Source: an uncultured Bacteroidota bacterium
GTDB taxonomy: Bacteria > Bacteroidota > Bacteroidia > Flavobacteriales > Flavobacteriaceae
Assembly: GCA_902510475.1 (NCBI GenBank)
Contig: CABXCC010000013.1
Span: 1 to 37,381 of the forward strand
Direction: 5' to 3'
DNA: 37,381 nucleotides
Below the pieces are notes generated by a model. That model saw nothing but the letters and a program-made list of their open reading frames with translations. It had not been told where the DNA came from and made no database searches. Positions 25,029-33,261 of this stretch are shown here, piece after piece (positions within the stretch are counted from its first letter, which is position 1; every line of letters begins with the position of its first letter). Position numbers and translations under genes: made by a program.

Positions 25029-28018
25029 TCACACTTTAAAAAATCCTCTTTCAAAACTAAATCAAGAAAAAACAATAAATTATCTGCATCTTTTTTGTTA
25101 AAAATCATCGGTGGTTTAATTTTTATAACATTATGATCAATTCCGTCATTACTCATTAAAAATCCAAGATCCTTCATTCTACTTTTTAAATATATTGCTT
25201 TGTCTTCTAAAGGATTTAATTTTTCATCAACTAATTCAAAACCAAGAAATAACCCTTTACCTCTAACATCTCCGATTATTGGATGTTTTGATGCTAAGCT
25301 CAATAAGCCCTTTTTTAAATAATTGCCGATTATCAAAGCATTTTTTTGTAAATCTTTTGATTCTATCTCATTTATTACTTCAGATGCGATTTTACAAGAC
25401 ACTGGATTTCCACCAAAAGAGCTAAAGAATTCCATTCCGTTATTAAATTTTTCTGAAACTTCATCACTACAGACAACAGCTCCGATAGGGTGCCCGTTAC
25501 CCATTGGTTTACCAAGTGTAACTATATCAGGAATTACATCATATAATTCAAAACCCCAATACTTTTCTCCAACTCGTCCAAAACCAGTTTGCACTTCATC
25601 ACATATTAGAAGAATATTATTTTTAGTAAATAATTTCGCACACTTTTTTAGGAATGTTTTTGGAAGCTCAATCTGACCTCCACAGCTTAAAATTGGTTCT
25701 ATTATCATTGAACTAATTTTATTTTTTTTCATTTTTGACTTTTCAACGATATTTTGAACATAAGAAAAATATTTTTTAGAAGTATTTTTTCCACGATGTT
25801 TTCCACGGAATATGTCTGGAATTGGTATTTCATAAATGTTTTTTAATTTGCCTCTCCCTCCCTTACTCATATATTTATAGTTGCTCAGATTTATCGCGTA
25901 GTTTGTATTTCCATGATATCCGCCCTTTGAAACAATATGATTATTACTATTCGTATATATTTCACTCATTCGGATTGCTAGCTCGTTGGCTTCACTTCCA
26001 GAATTGACAAAATATATTTTTGATAATTTTTTTGGAAATTTTCGTAATATCTTTTCGCTAAGATCTAAAATCTCTTTGTGTAAATATCTAGTGTTAGTGT
26101 TTAAGATCCCCAATTGTTTTTTTGCAGATTTTACAACATTTATATTTTGATGACCAACATGTGCAATATTATTCACGGTGTCTAGATACTTACGCCCGTA
26201 ATTGTCAAATAGAAATTGATTAAACCCGCGAACTATGTGTAAAGGATTTTGGTAGCTTAACATCAAGTTTGCACCCAAATATTTTTTCCTTAGCTTAATC
26301 AATTTATCATTTTCTTGGGCTTTATTTCTAGGCAGCTTAATATTTAAAATTATTTCTGGATTAGGACAAATACTAGACCAAACATCTTTTTCATTAAAAA
26401 AACATACACCAGGAAAATCATTTTTGAAATTTAACAATGTTAGCATAATTTGAAAATGTAAATGTGGTGTCCATCCTCCATTTTCTTTTTTATTTCCTAT
26501 TTCACCGATTTTTTGGCCTTTCTTAATTTTTTGGCCTTTCTTAATTTTTGATTTTTTTTGATCAGATAAATGTCCATAAAGGGAATAATATTTAATGTTA
26601 TTTATTAAATGTTCAATAATTACTAAGCCTCCATAACCTTTTTTGGTTTTATCATTGGTTATGATTTTTACAAAACCATCCATAATGGAATAAACCGGGG
26701 TTTTTTCATTTATCCAAAAGTCAATTCCTAGATGAGTTGTTCTATTTTCTATCCCACAATCTGTAATTTTTTGATAATCTAACGAATCATATACAGGTCT
26801 TACCTCTAAATATCCACCACATAATAATTTGTTTTCAGAATTAGATTTTAACTTTTGTTCAAATTTGTTATTATCTATTATCATTTCATTATCAAGCCAT
26901 TCACTAGAAACACTCATATCAATCGCTTTTGGATCTTTTTTGTTTAAAGTTTTAAAAAGTATATCCAATGAAGAATTATTTTCTTTGATCATTGCACTAA
27001 ATTTCTTTTCATTCTTGTGAGGGGAATATCCACATGATTTTCTAAAAAAACATATAGCTAACTCTTTATTCATCATAGACCAATTTTTGAATAGTAAATT
27101 CATGTCATCTTGGCTAATAACTAAATATTTATTTTCCCTGTTATTTTTTTTATTAAGACTTGATTTAATTAATGATACTGTGATTCTCATTAAGATTAAA
27201 TCATATAAGAAATCAATTTCCTCCTCTTTTATTTTTAAACTATTGTTGAATCCCTCTAAAACATCACAGGCTGATATTAAAGGATTCTTACTCCCGATAA
27301 TTGCATAAGTACAAAGTATGGCAACTTCGTTAATTATTTGAGTATATGTGCAATCCCCAAAATCTATTATCCCATTAATTCTTGGCGCTTTTAAATTTTT
27401 AGAAACGATGATATTATTATCATTGATATCGTTGTGGATAATAGACTTTCTTAGTTGCCTGTATTTTTCTTCTTCTTGTTTAAAGTTAGATATGAGTTTT
27501 TTAACAATATTTCTTTTAGAAATGCCAATTTCGTTTGTGTATTTTTCAGTCCATAAAAAATTTTGCAAATCCCAATCAAATTTATTTCTTAAATATTTTT
27601 TTTTAACTTTTTTTAATTCATTTAAAATTTTAGCTGAAATTTCCCCTAGTTCAAACCTAAGCGATTTATTAATGGGGTTTACTTTTGACCATAATCTCCC
27701 TTCAATCCAACTGTTCATTCTAAAGAATCTCAGATTATTATCTTTATCTTGAAAGGATCCAATCACATTACCATTCAATGTAGGTGTGTTGCTAGAAGTT
27801 TTTTTATTTTTTTTAAGTAAATAAAGAATATCAATCTGAAATTTTACAAACTCCTCGTCGGTATTTTTGGGATAAATTTTAAAAAAAAATATATTGTTTT
27901 TTGAAACTATTTTAAAGTTGTCATCAATTTCACCATTCACTTGAATTGCTTTTGATCTGATTTTATAATTAGAAAAGACAAGTTTTTCTACAAAGCCTAA
28001 TTCAAATTTGTTTTTCAT
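25025..28018 (-). CDS. three-domain fusion: APH-type kinase, M23 metallopeptidase-like domain, class-III aminotransferase (candidate hydroxylysine kinase / phospho-lyase)
   Basis: This 997-residue protein has no signal peptide. Residues about 1-300 are an aminoglycoside-phosphotransferase-type kinase with catalytic HNDINDNN (D197) and metal-binding IIDFGD (D219). Residues about 400-550 are an M23 (LytM) domain with all zinc ligands (H429, D433, H519-L-H521) and YGHL at 481-484. Residues about 575-997 are a PLP-dependent class-III aminotransferase: SGSEA at 683-687, GGYHGNT, DEVQTGFGR with D807, and the PLP lysine K837 in TLGKPMGNGHP. That last domain resembles the AGXT2L group, which are phospho-lyases rather than transaminases. 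Kinase plus phospho-lyase is the hydroxylysine (or ethanolamine) breakdown chemistry. It ends tail to tail on the hydroxyproline operon, which favours hydroxylysine. Why an M23 domain is present is unclear. Confidence 0.85.
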   Translation of the reverse strand: MKNKFELGFVEKLVFSNYKIRSKAIQVNGEIDDNFKIVSKNNIFFFKIYPKNTDEEFVKFQIDILYLLKKNKKTSSNTPTLNGNVIGSFQDKDNNLRFFRMNSWIEGRLWSKVNPINKSLRFELGEISAKILNELKKVKKKYLRNKFDWDLQNFLWTEKYTNEIGISKRNIVKKLISNFKQEEEKYRQLRKSIIHNDINDNNIIVSKNLKAPRINGIIDFGDCTYTQIINEVAILCTYAIIGSKNPLISACDVLEGFNNSLKIKEEEIDFLYDLILMRITVSLIKSSLNKKNNRENKYLVISQDDMNLLFKNWSMMNKELAICFFRKSCGYSPHKNEKKFSAMIKENNSSLDILFKTLNKKDPKAIDMSVSSEWLDNEMIIDNNKFEQKLKSNSENKLLCGGYLEVRPVYDSLDYQKITDCGIENRTTHLGIDFWINEKTPVYSIMDGFVKIITNDKTKKGYGGLVIIEHLINNIKYYSLYGHLSDQKKSKIKKGQKIKKGQKIGEIGNKKENGGWTPHLHFQIMLTLLNFKNDFPGVCFFNEKDVWSSICPNPEIILNIKLPRNKAQENDKLIKLRKKYLGANLMLSYQNPLHIVRGFNQFLFDNYGRKYLDTVNNIAHVGHQNINVVKSAKKQLGILNTNTRYLHKEILDLSEKILRKFPKKLSKIYFVNSGSEANELAIRMSEIYTNSNNHIVSKGGYHGNTNYAINLSNYKYMSKGGRGKLKNIYEIPIPDIFRGKHRGKNTSKKYFSYVQNIVEKSKMKKNKISSMIIEPILSCGGQIELPKTFLKKCAKLFTKNNILLICDEVQTGFGRVGEKYWGFELYDVIPDIVTLGKPMGNGHPIGAVVCSDEVSEKFNNGMEFFSSFGGNPVSCKIASEVINEIESKDLQKNALIIGNYLKKGLLSLASKHPIIGDVRGKGLFLGFELVDEKLNPLEDKAIYLKSRMKDLGFLMSNDGIDHNVIKIKPPMIFNKKDADNLLFFLDLVLKEDFLKCD
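26509..26544. repeat. 18-bp perfect tandem repeat inside the fusion gene
   Basis: The 18-base unit TTTTTTGGCCTTTCTTAA is repeated exactly twice (26509-26526, 26527-26544). On the coding strand it duplicates the six residues KKGQKI within the M23 domain, giving KIKKGQKIKKGQKIG at about 491-505. Confidence 0.9.
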
Positions 28019-28103
28019 TATTTATCCGTTGGCTATTTGTTATTAAATTACCAATTACTGTTTTTAAAAACAATATATATCTTCCAATTCTCAAACTATT
28101 GTT

Positions 28104-28111
28104 TATATTTG
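28104..28111 (+). promoter_or_regulatory. -7 promoter box TATATTTG for tRNA-Leu
   Basis: TATATTTG matches TAnnTTTG exactly and lies 12 bases before the first base of tRNA-Leu(UAG). The predicted start (about 28118) leaves a short 5' leader. No clear -33 TTTG is seen at the usual distance. Confidence 0.5.
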
Positions 28112-28123
28112 CCATTCAATTTT

Positions 28124-28205
28124 GCGGGCGTGGTGGAATTGGTAGACACGCTAGACTTAGGATCTAGTGCCGCAAGGTGTGAGAGTTCGAGTCTCTCCGC
28201 CCGCA
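28124..28205 (+). tRNA. tRNA-Leu(UAG)
   Basis: This 82-base class-II tRNA has acceptor arms GCGGGCG (28124-28130) and CGCCCGC (28198-28204) with discriminator A. The D arm contains TGGTAGACACG, and the anticodon stem CTAGA/TCTAG encloses the loop CTTAGGA with anticodon TAG, so it reads CUN leucine codons. The short variable arm TGCCGCAAGGTG and the T arm GAGAG-TTCGAGT-CTCTC are present. CCA is not encoded. Confidence 0.95.
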
Positions 28206-28282
28206 CAAATTCTCAATTTATTCCTTAATAAAGACTTATCTAGTCTTCTAACAAATCAAGAAAAAAAGTTTATTTTTAACAA

Positions 28283-29365
28283 ATGAACCCTAGCGATTTT
28301 AAATCTGGAAAAATAATAAATGAAATCTCTCAAAAAACATATTCATGGGATTCACCAAGTAATATAGCACTGGTTAAATATTGGGGGAAAAACAAAGATC
28401 AGACTCCAAAAAACCCATCGATCAGCTTCACATTATCAAACTGTAAAACCACAACTAAAGTAGAGTTTGTGAAATCTAGTTTGAAATCAAATTTGGTTGA
28501 TTTTGAGATTATTTTTGAAGGACAAAAGAATAAAAAGTTTAGACCCAAAATTGAAAAATATCTTTCCAAAATTTTAGAATATTGTCCGTATTTGAGCAAT
28601 TATCAATTAATTATTAATTCAACTAACAGCTTTCCACATAGCAGTGGGATAGCTTCCTCGGCGAGTGGAATGAGTGCGCTTTCTCTTTGTATTTTAAGTT
28701 TTGAAAAAGACCTTACAGATTTCAATAATGAAGAGTACTTTTATAAAAAAGCATCTTTTCTTTCAAGGATTGGATCTGGAAGTGCATGTAGAAGTATATA
28801 TGGTGGTATTAATCTGTGGGGGAATAATGATGAATTTAAAAATAGTTCTGATTTATATTCAATAAGTTTAGAAGATAATATTTCTTCAAATTTTAATAAT
28901 TATCGTGATACGATATTAATTATTGATAATAAGGAAAAGGAGGTTTCAAGTTCAGTAGGTCATGAACTTATGAATGAACATCCCTTTTCGGAGTTACGCT
29001 TCAGTCAAGCTTTTGAAAATATTTCTAAATTGAATTCAATTTTAAAGAGCGGAAATCTGCATGAGTTTTGTTTGTTAGTCGAAAGTGAAGCGCTAACTCT
29101 TCATTCTTTAATGATGAGTAGTGATCCTTCTTATTTATTAATGAAGTCTGAAACTTTGAGTGTAATTAATGAAATTCAGAAATTCAGAAATTCATCTAAT
29201 ATTCCTGTATGCTTCACCTTAGATGCTGGAGCAAATGTCCATGTTTTATACCCTGATAAAAATTGTCATGAAGTCTCCGATTTTATTAAAAACAACTTAT
29301 CCAGTTATTGTGCAAACGGTAGATTTATCAATGATATAATAGGAAAAGGTCCCAAGCAAAACTAA
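28283..29365 (+). CDS. mvaD: diphosphomevalonate decarboxylase
   Basis: This 360-residue GHMP-superfamily enzyme carries out the ATP-dependent decarboxylation of mevalonate diphosphate to isopentenyl diphosphate. Family motifs: SPSNIALVKYWGK at 24-36, the phosphate loop SFPHSSGIASSASG at 116-129, GSGSACRSIYGG at about 162-173, and LDAGANVHVLYP near the C-terminus, which holds the product-side Asp. It is followed after 18 bases by mevalonate kinase and then a prenyltransferase, the usual flavobacterial isoprenoid block. The gene starts 77 bases after the tRNA. Confidence 0.95.
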   Translation: MNPSDFKSGKIINEISQKTYSWDSPSNIALVKYWGKNKDQTPKNPSISFTLSNCKTTTKVEFVKSSLKSNLVDFEIIFEGQKNKKFRPKIEKYLSKILEYCPYLSNYQLIINSTNSFPHSSGIASSASGMSALSLCILSFEKDLTDFNNEEYFYKKASFLSRIGSGSACRSIYGGINLWGNNDEFKNSSDLYSISLEDNISSNFNNYRDTILIIDNKEKEVSSSVGHELMNEHPFSELRFSQAFENISKLNSILKSGNLHEFCLLVESEALTLHSLMMSSDPSYLLMKSETLSVINEIQKFRNSSNIPVCFTLDAGANVHVLYPDKNCHEVSDFIKNNLSSYCANGRFINDIIGKGPKQN

Positions 29366-29370
29366 ATTTG

Positions 29371-29378
29371 TATATTTG
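29371..29378 (+). promoter_or_regulatory. -7 promoter box TATATTTG directly before mevalonate kinase
   Basis: This is a perfect TAnnTTTG match that ends 5 bases before the ATG at 29384. If used, transcription would start at or next to the ATG, giving a leaderless message. It may equally be a chance match in AT-rich DNA. Confidence 0.3.
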
Positions 29379-29383
29379 AATTA

Positions 29384-30304
29384 ATGAAAGGTCCTTTATT
29401 TTATTCTAAGATTTTATTATTTGGAGAATATGGTATAATTGAAGATTCAAAAGGCCTATCTATCCCTTATAACTTTTTTAATGGTGCTTTAAAAATTGCT
29501 GATTCCTCTTGTGAAGAATCAAAAAAATCAAATTTAATATTATCTCAGTTTTCTACTTATTTAAAAACCATAGATATTGACCTTGATTTAAATTCCTTTG
29601 ATAATCATATCGAAAAAGGAATGTATTTTGATTCCTCAATTCCTAAAGGATATGGAGTAGGTAGTAGTGGTGCTCTTGTTGCCGCTGTTTACGAAAAATA
29701 TGCAAATAATAAAATCACTGTTTTAGAAAATTTGACAAGGGAGAAGCTTCTTGTCTTAAAAGCAATTTTTTCTAAGATGGAATCTTTTTTTCACGGTAAG
29801 TCATCTGGATTGGACCCATTGAATAGCTATTTAAGTATTCCGATTCTTATTAAGTCCAAAAATGACATTAATGTAACGGGGATTCCAAGTCAAAAATCCA
29901 ATGGTTCGGGCGCTGTATTTTTATTAGACAGTGGTCAAACTGGATCCACAGCTCCGATGGTAAATATTTTCATGGAAAAAATGAAAAAAGAAGGTTTTAG
30001 AAATATGCTAAATTCTCAATTTATAAAGCATACAAACATTTGTGTAGACAGTTTTTTAAACGGTGATTTAAATAATCTTTTTAAAAGTACGAAGAAGTTA
30101 TCTCAAGTTGTTTTTGAAAACTTTAAACCGATGATACCAAAAGAATTTCATGATCTATGGAAAAATGGAATTGACAATGGATCTTATTTTTTAAAACTTT
30201 GTGGTTCTGGAGGGGGAGGCTATATTCTAGGATTTGCGCCTGATATAGAAGAAGCTAAAAAGGATCTCGAAGGTTATAATTTAGAAGTTGTTTATCACTT
30301 TTAG
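29384..30304 (+). CDS. mvk: mevalonate kinase (GHMP kinase)
   Basis: This 306-residue GHMP kinase has the N-terminal YSKILLFGEYGI segment, the ATP-binding motif PKGYGVGSSGALVAA at 87-101, a GKSSGLDPL loop with the catalytic Asp, and the C-terminal LCGSGGGGYILGF motif. It phosphorylates mevalonate in the route to isopentenyl diphosphate. Its place between mvaD and a UbiA-family prenyltransferase supports this over other GHMP kinases. Phosphomevalonate kinase, the middle step, is not in the window. Confidence 0.88.
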   Translation: MKGPLFYSKILLFGEYGIIEDSKGLSIPYNFFNGALKIADSSCEESKKSNLILSQFSTYLKTIDIDLDLNSFDNHIEKGMYFDSSIPKGYGVGSSGALVAAVYEKYANNKITVLENLTREKLLVLKAIFSKMESFFHGKSSGLDPLNSYLSIPILIKSKNDINVTGIPSQKSNGSGAVFLLDSGQTGSTAPMVNIFMEKMKKEGFRNMLNSQFIKHTNICVDSFLNGDLNNLFKSTKKLSQVVFENFKPMIPKEFHDLWKNGIDNGSYFLKLCGSGGGGYILGFAPDIEEAKKDLEGYNLEVVYHF

Positions 30305-30309
30305 ATACC

Positions 30310-31191
30310 ATGTCTGCTAAAGCTAAACGAAGATCAATTTTTTTTAAATTTTTAAGTATTTTCTCTGTCGTTAGAGGATATAATGTGTTGCTTATTGTTT
30401 TTGCTCAATATCTAACCTCCATTTTTATTTTAAGTGATAAAACATATTTTGAAATACTTTTTGACAAGAGTTTATTCCTTATAATTTGTTGCTCATCTCT
30501 TTCAATTGCTTCCGGTTATATTATCAATAATTTTTATGATGAAGAAAAAGATCTTATAAATAAACCCGTTAAGTATAAAATAGATGACGTAGTGAATAAC
30601 TCAACAAAACTTAGGTTTTATTTCTTCTTAAATTTTATAGTTGTCCTGATTGCATCATTTATTTCTTTGAGAGCGGTTCTATTTTTTTCCGTTTACATTT
30701 TTTTCCTATGGTTTTACTCTCATAAAATAAAGCGTTTACTATTTCTTGGAAATTTATTTTATTCCTTATTAACGGTGACTCCATTTTTTGCAATTTTGCT
30801 TTATTTTAGAAACATAGATCTAATAATTATTGCCTATGCTTTGTTTCTATTCTTTATGTTACTACTTAAAGACATTACCAAAGACTTAAAAAATTTAAAA
30901 GGAGATTTTTCTCAGGATTATAAAACCATTCCTGTAGTATTTGGTGAGAGTTTCACAAAAGCTATAATTTCATTGATAGCTTTTGTAAATATCTTCTTAC
31001 TCTTTAATTTATATTTGAATTTTTCAAAGGGATACATGATCATATTTTACGCTGTTTCTTTGATACTACTACTGGTTTTTTTAATAAAATTATTTCTTTC
31101 TAAAAAGGTCTCTGACTATTTATTATTGCATAATATTTTAAGATTTGTAATTACATTTGGAGTCTTTTCTATTATTTTTCTTGCTTTCTAA
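30310..31191 (+). CDS. UbiA-family prenyltransferase (geranylgeranylglycerol-phosphate geranylgeranyltransferase-like)
   Basis: This 293-residue polytopic membrane protein has both Asp-rich prenyl-diphosphate/Mg motifs: N73-x3-D77-x3-D81 (NNFYDEEKD) and D188-x3-D192 with D199 (DITKDLKNLKGD). About eight to nine hydrophobic helices surround them. It transfers a polyprenyl group to an acceptor in the membrane. In flavobacteria the copy next to mvaD-mvk is usually labelled geranylgeranylglycerol-phosphate geranylgeranyltransferase; the real acceptor is not settled by sequence. It lies 5 bases after mvk, so it is the third gene of the isoprenoid operon. Confidence 0.88.
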   Translation: MSAKAKRRSIFFKFLSIFSVVRGYNVLLIVFAQYLTSIFILSDKTYFEILFDKSLFLIICCSSLSIASGYIINNFYDEEKDLINKPVKYKIDDVVNNSTKLRFYFFLNFIVVLIASFISLRAVLFFSVYIFFLWFYSHKIKRLLFLGNLFYSLLTVTPFFAILLYFRNIDLIIIAYALFLFFMLLLKDITKDLKNLKGDFSQDYKTIPVVFGESFTKAIISLIAFVNIFLLFNLYLNFSKGYMIIFYAVSLILLLVFLIKLFLSKKVSDYLLLHNILRFVITFGVFSIIFLAF

Positions 31192-31250
31192 TTTCAATTT
31201 TTAACAGACAAATCAATATCTTATTATTTAGTTTAAAATTTGTTATATGA

Positions 31251-31270
31251 TGTTTATATTTATATAAACA
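31251..31270. promoter_or_regulatory. perfect inverted repeat before the first surface-protein gene
   Basis: TGTTTATAT-TT-ATATAAACA is a 9-bp-arm perfect inverted repeat with a 2-base centre. It ends 10 bases before the ATG at 31281. It overlaps a near-consensus -7 box (TATATTTA, 31255-31262), so a bound protein could block transcription. As an RNA it could also form a hairpin at the start of translation. Confidence 0.4.
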
Positions 31271-31280
31271 AATTAAAGCC

Positions 31281-33248
31281 ATGAAAAGAAACTATATAAT
31301 CTTACTTCTATTAGTTTTTACCTGCAATTTTCTTTTTTCACAGTCTCCAGAAATTTTATTAAATGGTACAGTGAGCGCTGAAGAAAGCCAGATAAAAAAT
31401 GTTGCTGATCCAACAGACCCTGGTGATGCCATCAACAAAGGATATCTCTCTGAAATGTTTGAATCTTTGCAGTCACAAATTGACGGTTTAGAGTCTCAGG
31501 CTGAGGATTTACAAACACAAATAGATTCCATAAATGGAGTCGTTAAAGTTGTTATTTCTGCTATTGCTACAACCGGCACTCATGGTTCACGTTTTTATTT
31601 TGATAGCGCTAGTTCTTTCAATGGAGAGGATACATTTGACTTCTCCTATGGCAATAATGGTTGGCAAGGATGGGGTGGAAATTCTCTCGTTGATCAGGGG
31701 TTAAATCCTAGATATATTGTTTCTCAAATTTTAAGTAGAGTCCCAGCTGATGGAAGTGTTTTTGCTGATTACGAGTTCAATAGTTATTTTTCCATTGGAG
31801 ATTCTTTTGGCTTTAAAGATTTACCAAATGTTTTAACTTCTGATGATTACATTATCACAGATTTTAATACCTCGACAAATTTTGATGTAAGAATAAACGA
31901 TGCTGATTTAGAAGGTGAAGAGCTTGTTGTTTCATTATCAGAAGTCCCTGATTTAGGAACTTTGACATTAAATGATAATGGTACACTCACGTATACACCT
32001 GCTGCAGATTTTTCAGGTGAAGTTCAATTTACTTATGATGTTACAGACGGAGTGAATATAGCAAATGCATCCGTAAAAATTTTGGTTAAAGAAGAAATAC
32101 TACCTCAAGAAAATATTGTTATTTCTGGTATAGCTGTTACTGGACCTGGAACTGGGTCTAGATTTGTTTATGACAGTGTAACTTCCGAAATAGGTTATGA
32201 TACTTTTGATTTTGGTTATGGTAACAGTGGTTGGCAAGGCGGTGGAGGTAATACACTTATTGAACAAGGTTGGAATCCTAACTACTTAATTTCTCAGATT
32301 TTAAGTATGGTTCCAGCTGATGGCAGTGTAACTTCAGTTACTGAATTTAATTCATATTTTTCTGTTGGTGATATATTTAGTTTTACAGGTTTATCAAATG
32401 TTTTAGCAGCAAATGATTACTTTAAAACTTTATTCCAAAGTTCAGTAACAATTGATGTTAGAAATAATGATGCTGATTTTGAAGGAGAGGAACTAATTGT
32501 TACTGTGATTGATGGCCCTAATTCTGGGACGCTAATATTGAATGAAAACAATACACTTTCATTTACACCAGCTGATGATTTCTCTGGTGAAGTACAATTT
32601 ACCTATCAGGTAACCGATGGTGAAAATACTGCAAATGCGGTAGCAACAATTTATGTTGAGCCTCAAATTGAACCTCAAGAAAATGTAACACTGTCTATAA
32701 TAGGATCAGCTGGTTCTAATGTTTCACGTTTCTGGTTTGACAGTCTTACTGCCTCAGGAGGTGAGGATACATTTGATTTTATATATGGATCTTCCGGTTG
32801 GCAAGGTGGTGGGGGTAATTCATTGACATTACAAGGTTTAAATCCAAATTATATTATATCTCAAATATTAAGTGTAGTTCCTGCTAATGGTAGTGTAATA
32901 TTATATAGTGAATTTAACACTTATTTTTCTGTAGGTGACTCTTTTAGTTTCTCCGGTTTATCAAATATTTTGACAAATGATGATTACGTTATAACAGATT
33001 TTAACACATCGATTGATGATTTTGATGTAAGGTCTAATGATGCTGATTTAGAGGGTGAACAGTTAATAGTCACATTATTGGAAGGCCCTGAGTCAGGTAC
33101 TTTGACATTGAATGATAATGGTACATTTTCATTTACACCTGCTACAGATTTTTCTGGTGAAGTTCAATTTACCTATGAAGTAACCGACGGTGAAAATGTA
33201 GCTGGCGCTACATCAACAATTAAAGTTAGAGACGAAAACTTTGATTAA
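31281..33248 (+). CDS. secreted surface protein with shared tail-fibre-like N-terminus and three tandem Ig-like repeats
   Basis: This 655-residue protein has a Sec signal peptide ending LFSQS. Residues 23-56 hold the module ILLNGTVSAE...QIKNVADPTDPGDAINKGYL, shared with the next two genes and reminiscent of phage tail-fibre proteins. A coiled coil follows (about 57-85, SQIDGLESQAEDLQTQID). Three repeats of about 189 residues (88-275, 277-465, 467-653) make up the rest. Each repeat has an unrecognised part (SRF..D...EDTFDF.YG..GWQG) and a cadherin/Ig-like part (DVR.NDADLEGE...GTLTLNDNGT...DFSGEVQFTY.VTDG). There is no lipobox and no T9SS tail. It is likely an exposed adhesin or fibre; the partner is unknown. 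Confidence 0.7.
   Translation: MKRNYIILLLLVFTCNFLFSQSPEILLNGTVSAEESQIKNVADPTDPGDAINKGYLSEMFESLQSQIDGLESQAEDLQTQIDSINGVVKVVISAIATTGTHGSRFYFDSASSFNGEDTFDFSYGNNGWQGWGGNSLVDQGLNPRYIVSQILSRVPADGSVFADYEFNSYFSIGDSFGFKDLPNVLTSDDYIITDFNTSTNFDVRINDADLEGEELVVSLSEVPDLGTLTLNDNGTLTYTPAADFSGEVQFTYDVTDGVNIANASVKILVKEEILPQENIVISGIAVTGPGTGSRFVYDSVTSEIGYDTFDFGYGNSGWQGGGGNTLIEQGWNPNYLISQILSMVPADGSVTSVTEFNSYFSVGDIFSFTGLSNVLAANDYFKTLFQSSVTIDVRNNDADFEGEELIVTVIDGPNSGTLILNENNTLSFTPADDFSGEVQFTYQVTDGENTANAVATIYVEPQIEPQENVTLSIIGSAGSNVSRFWFDSLTASGGEDTFDFIYGSSGWQGGGGNSLTLQGLNPNYIISQILSVVPANGSVILYSEFNTYFSVGDSFSFSGLSNILTNDDYVITDFNTSIDDFDVRSNDADLEGEQLIVTLLEGPESGTLTLNDNGTFSFTPATDFSGEVQFTYEVTDGENVAGATSTIKVRDENFD
31542..33239 (+). 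repeat. three tandem ~565-bp in-gene repeats
   Basis: Repeat units at about 31542-32105, 32109-32675 and 32679-33239 encode three homologous copies of the same two-part module. Protein identity is high in the GWQG, SQILS.VPA.GSV and DFSGEVQFTY segments, while the DNA copies have drifted at third positions. Confidence 0.85.
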
Positions 33249-33261
33249 ATTTAAAATAGAT

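Noticed and set aside
27100-28018. Aminoglycoside-phosphotransferase domain as an antibiotic resistance gene
   Set aside because: It is fused to M23 and PLP-enzyme domains and lies beside amino-acid catabolism. The APH fold is shared by many small-molecule kinases, so a metabolic kinase fits better.
28037-28228. Small open frame of 63 codons over the tRNA-Leu region
   Set aside because: It overlaps tRNA-Leu(UAG) fully and has no family likeness.
28231-28247. AAGACT/AGTCTT hairpin after tRNA-Leu(UAG) as a terminator
   Set aside because: The 6-bp AT-rich stem is not followed by a T-run, so it is too weak to call.
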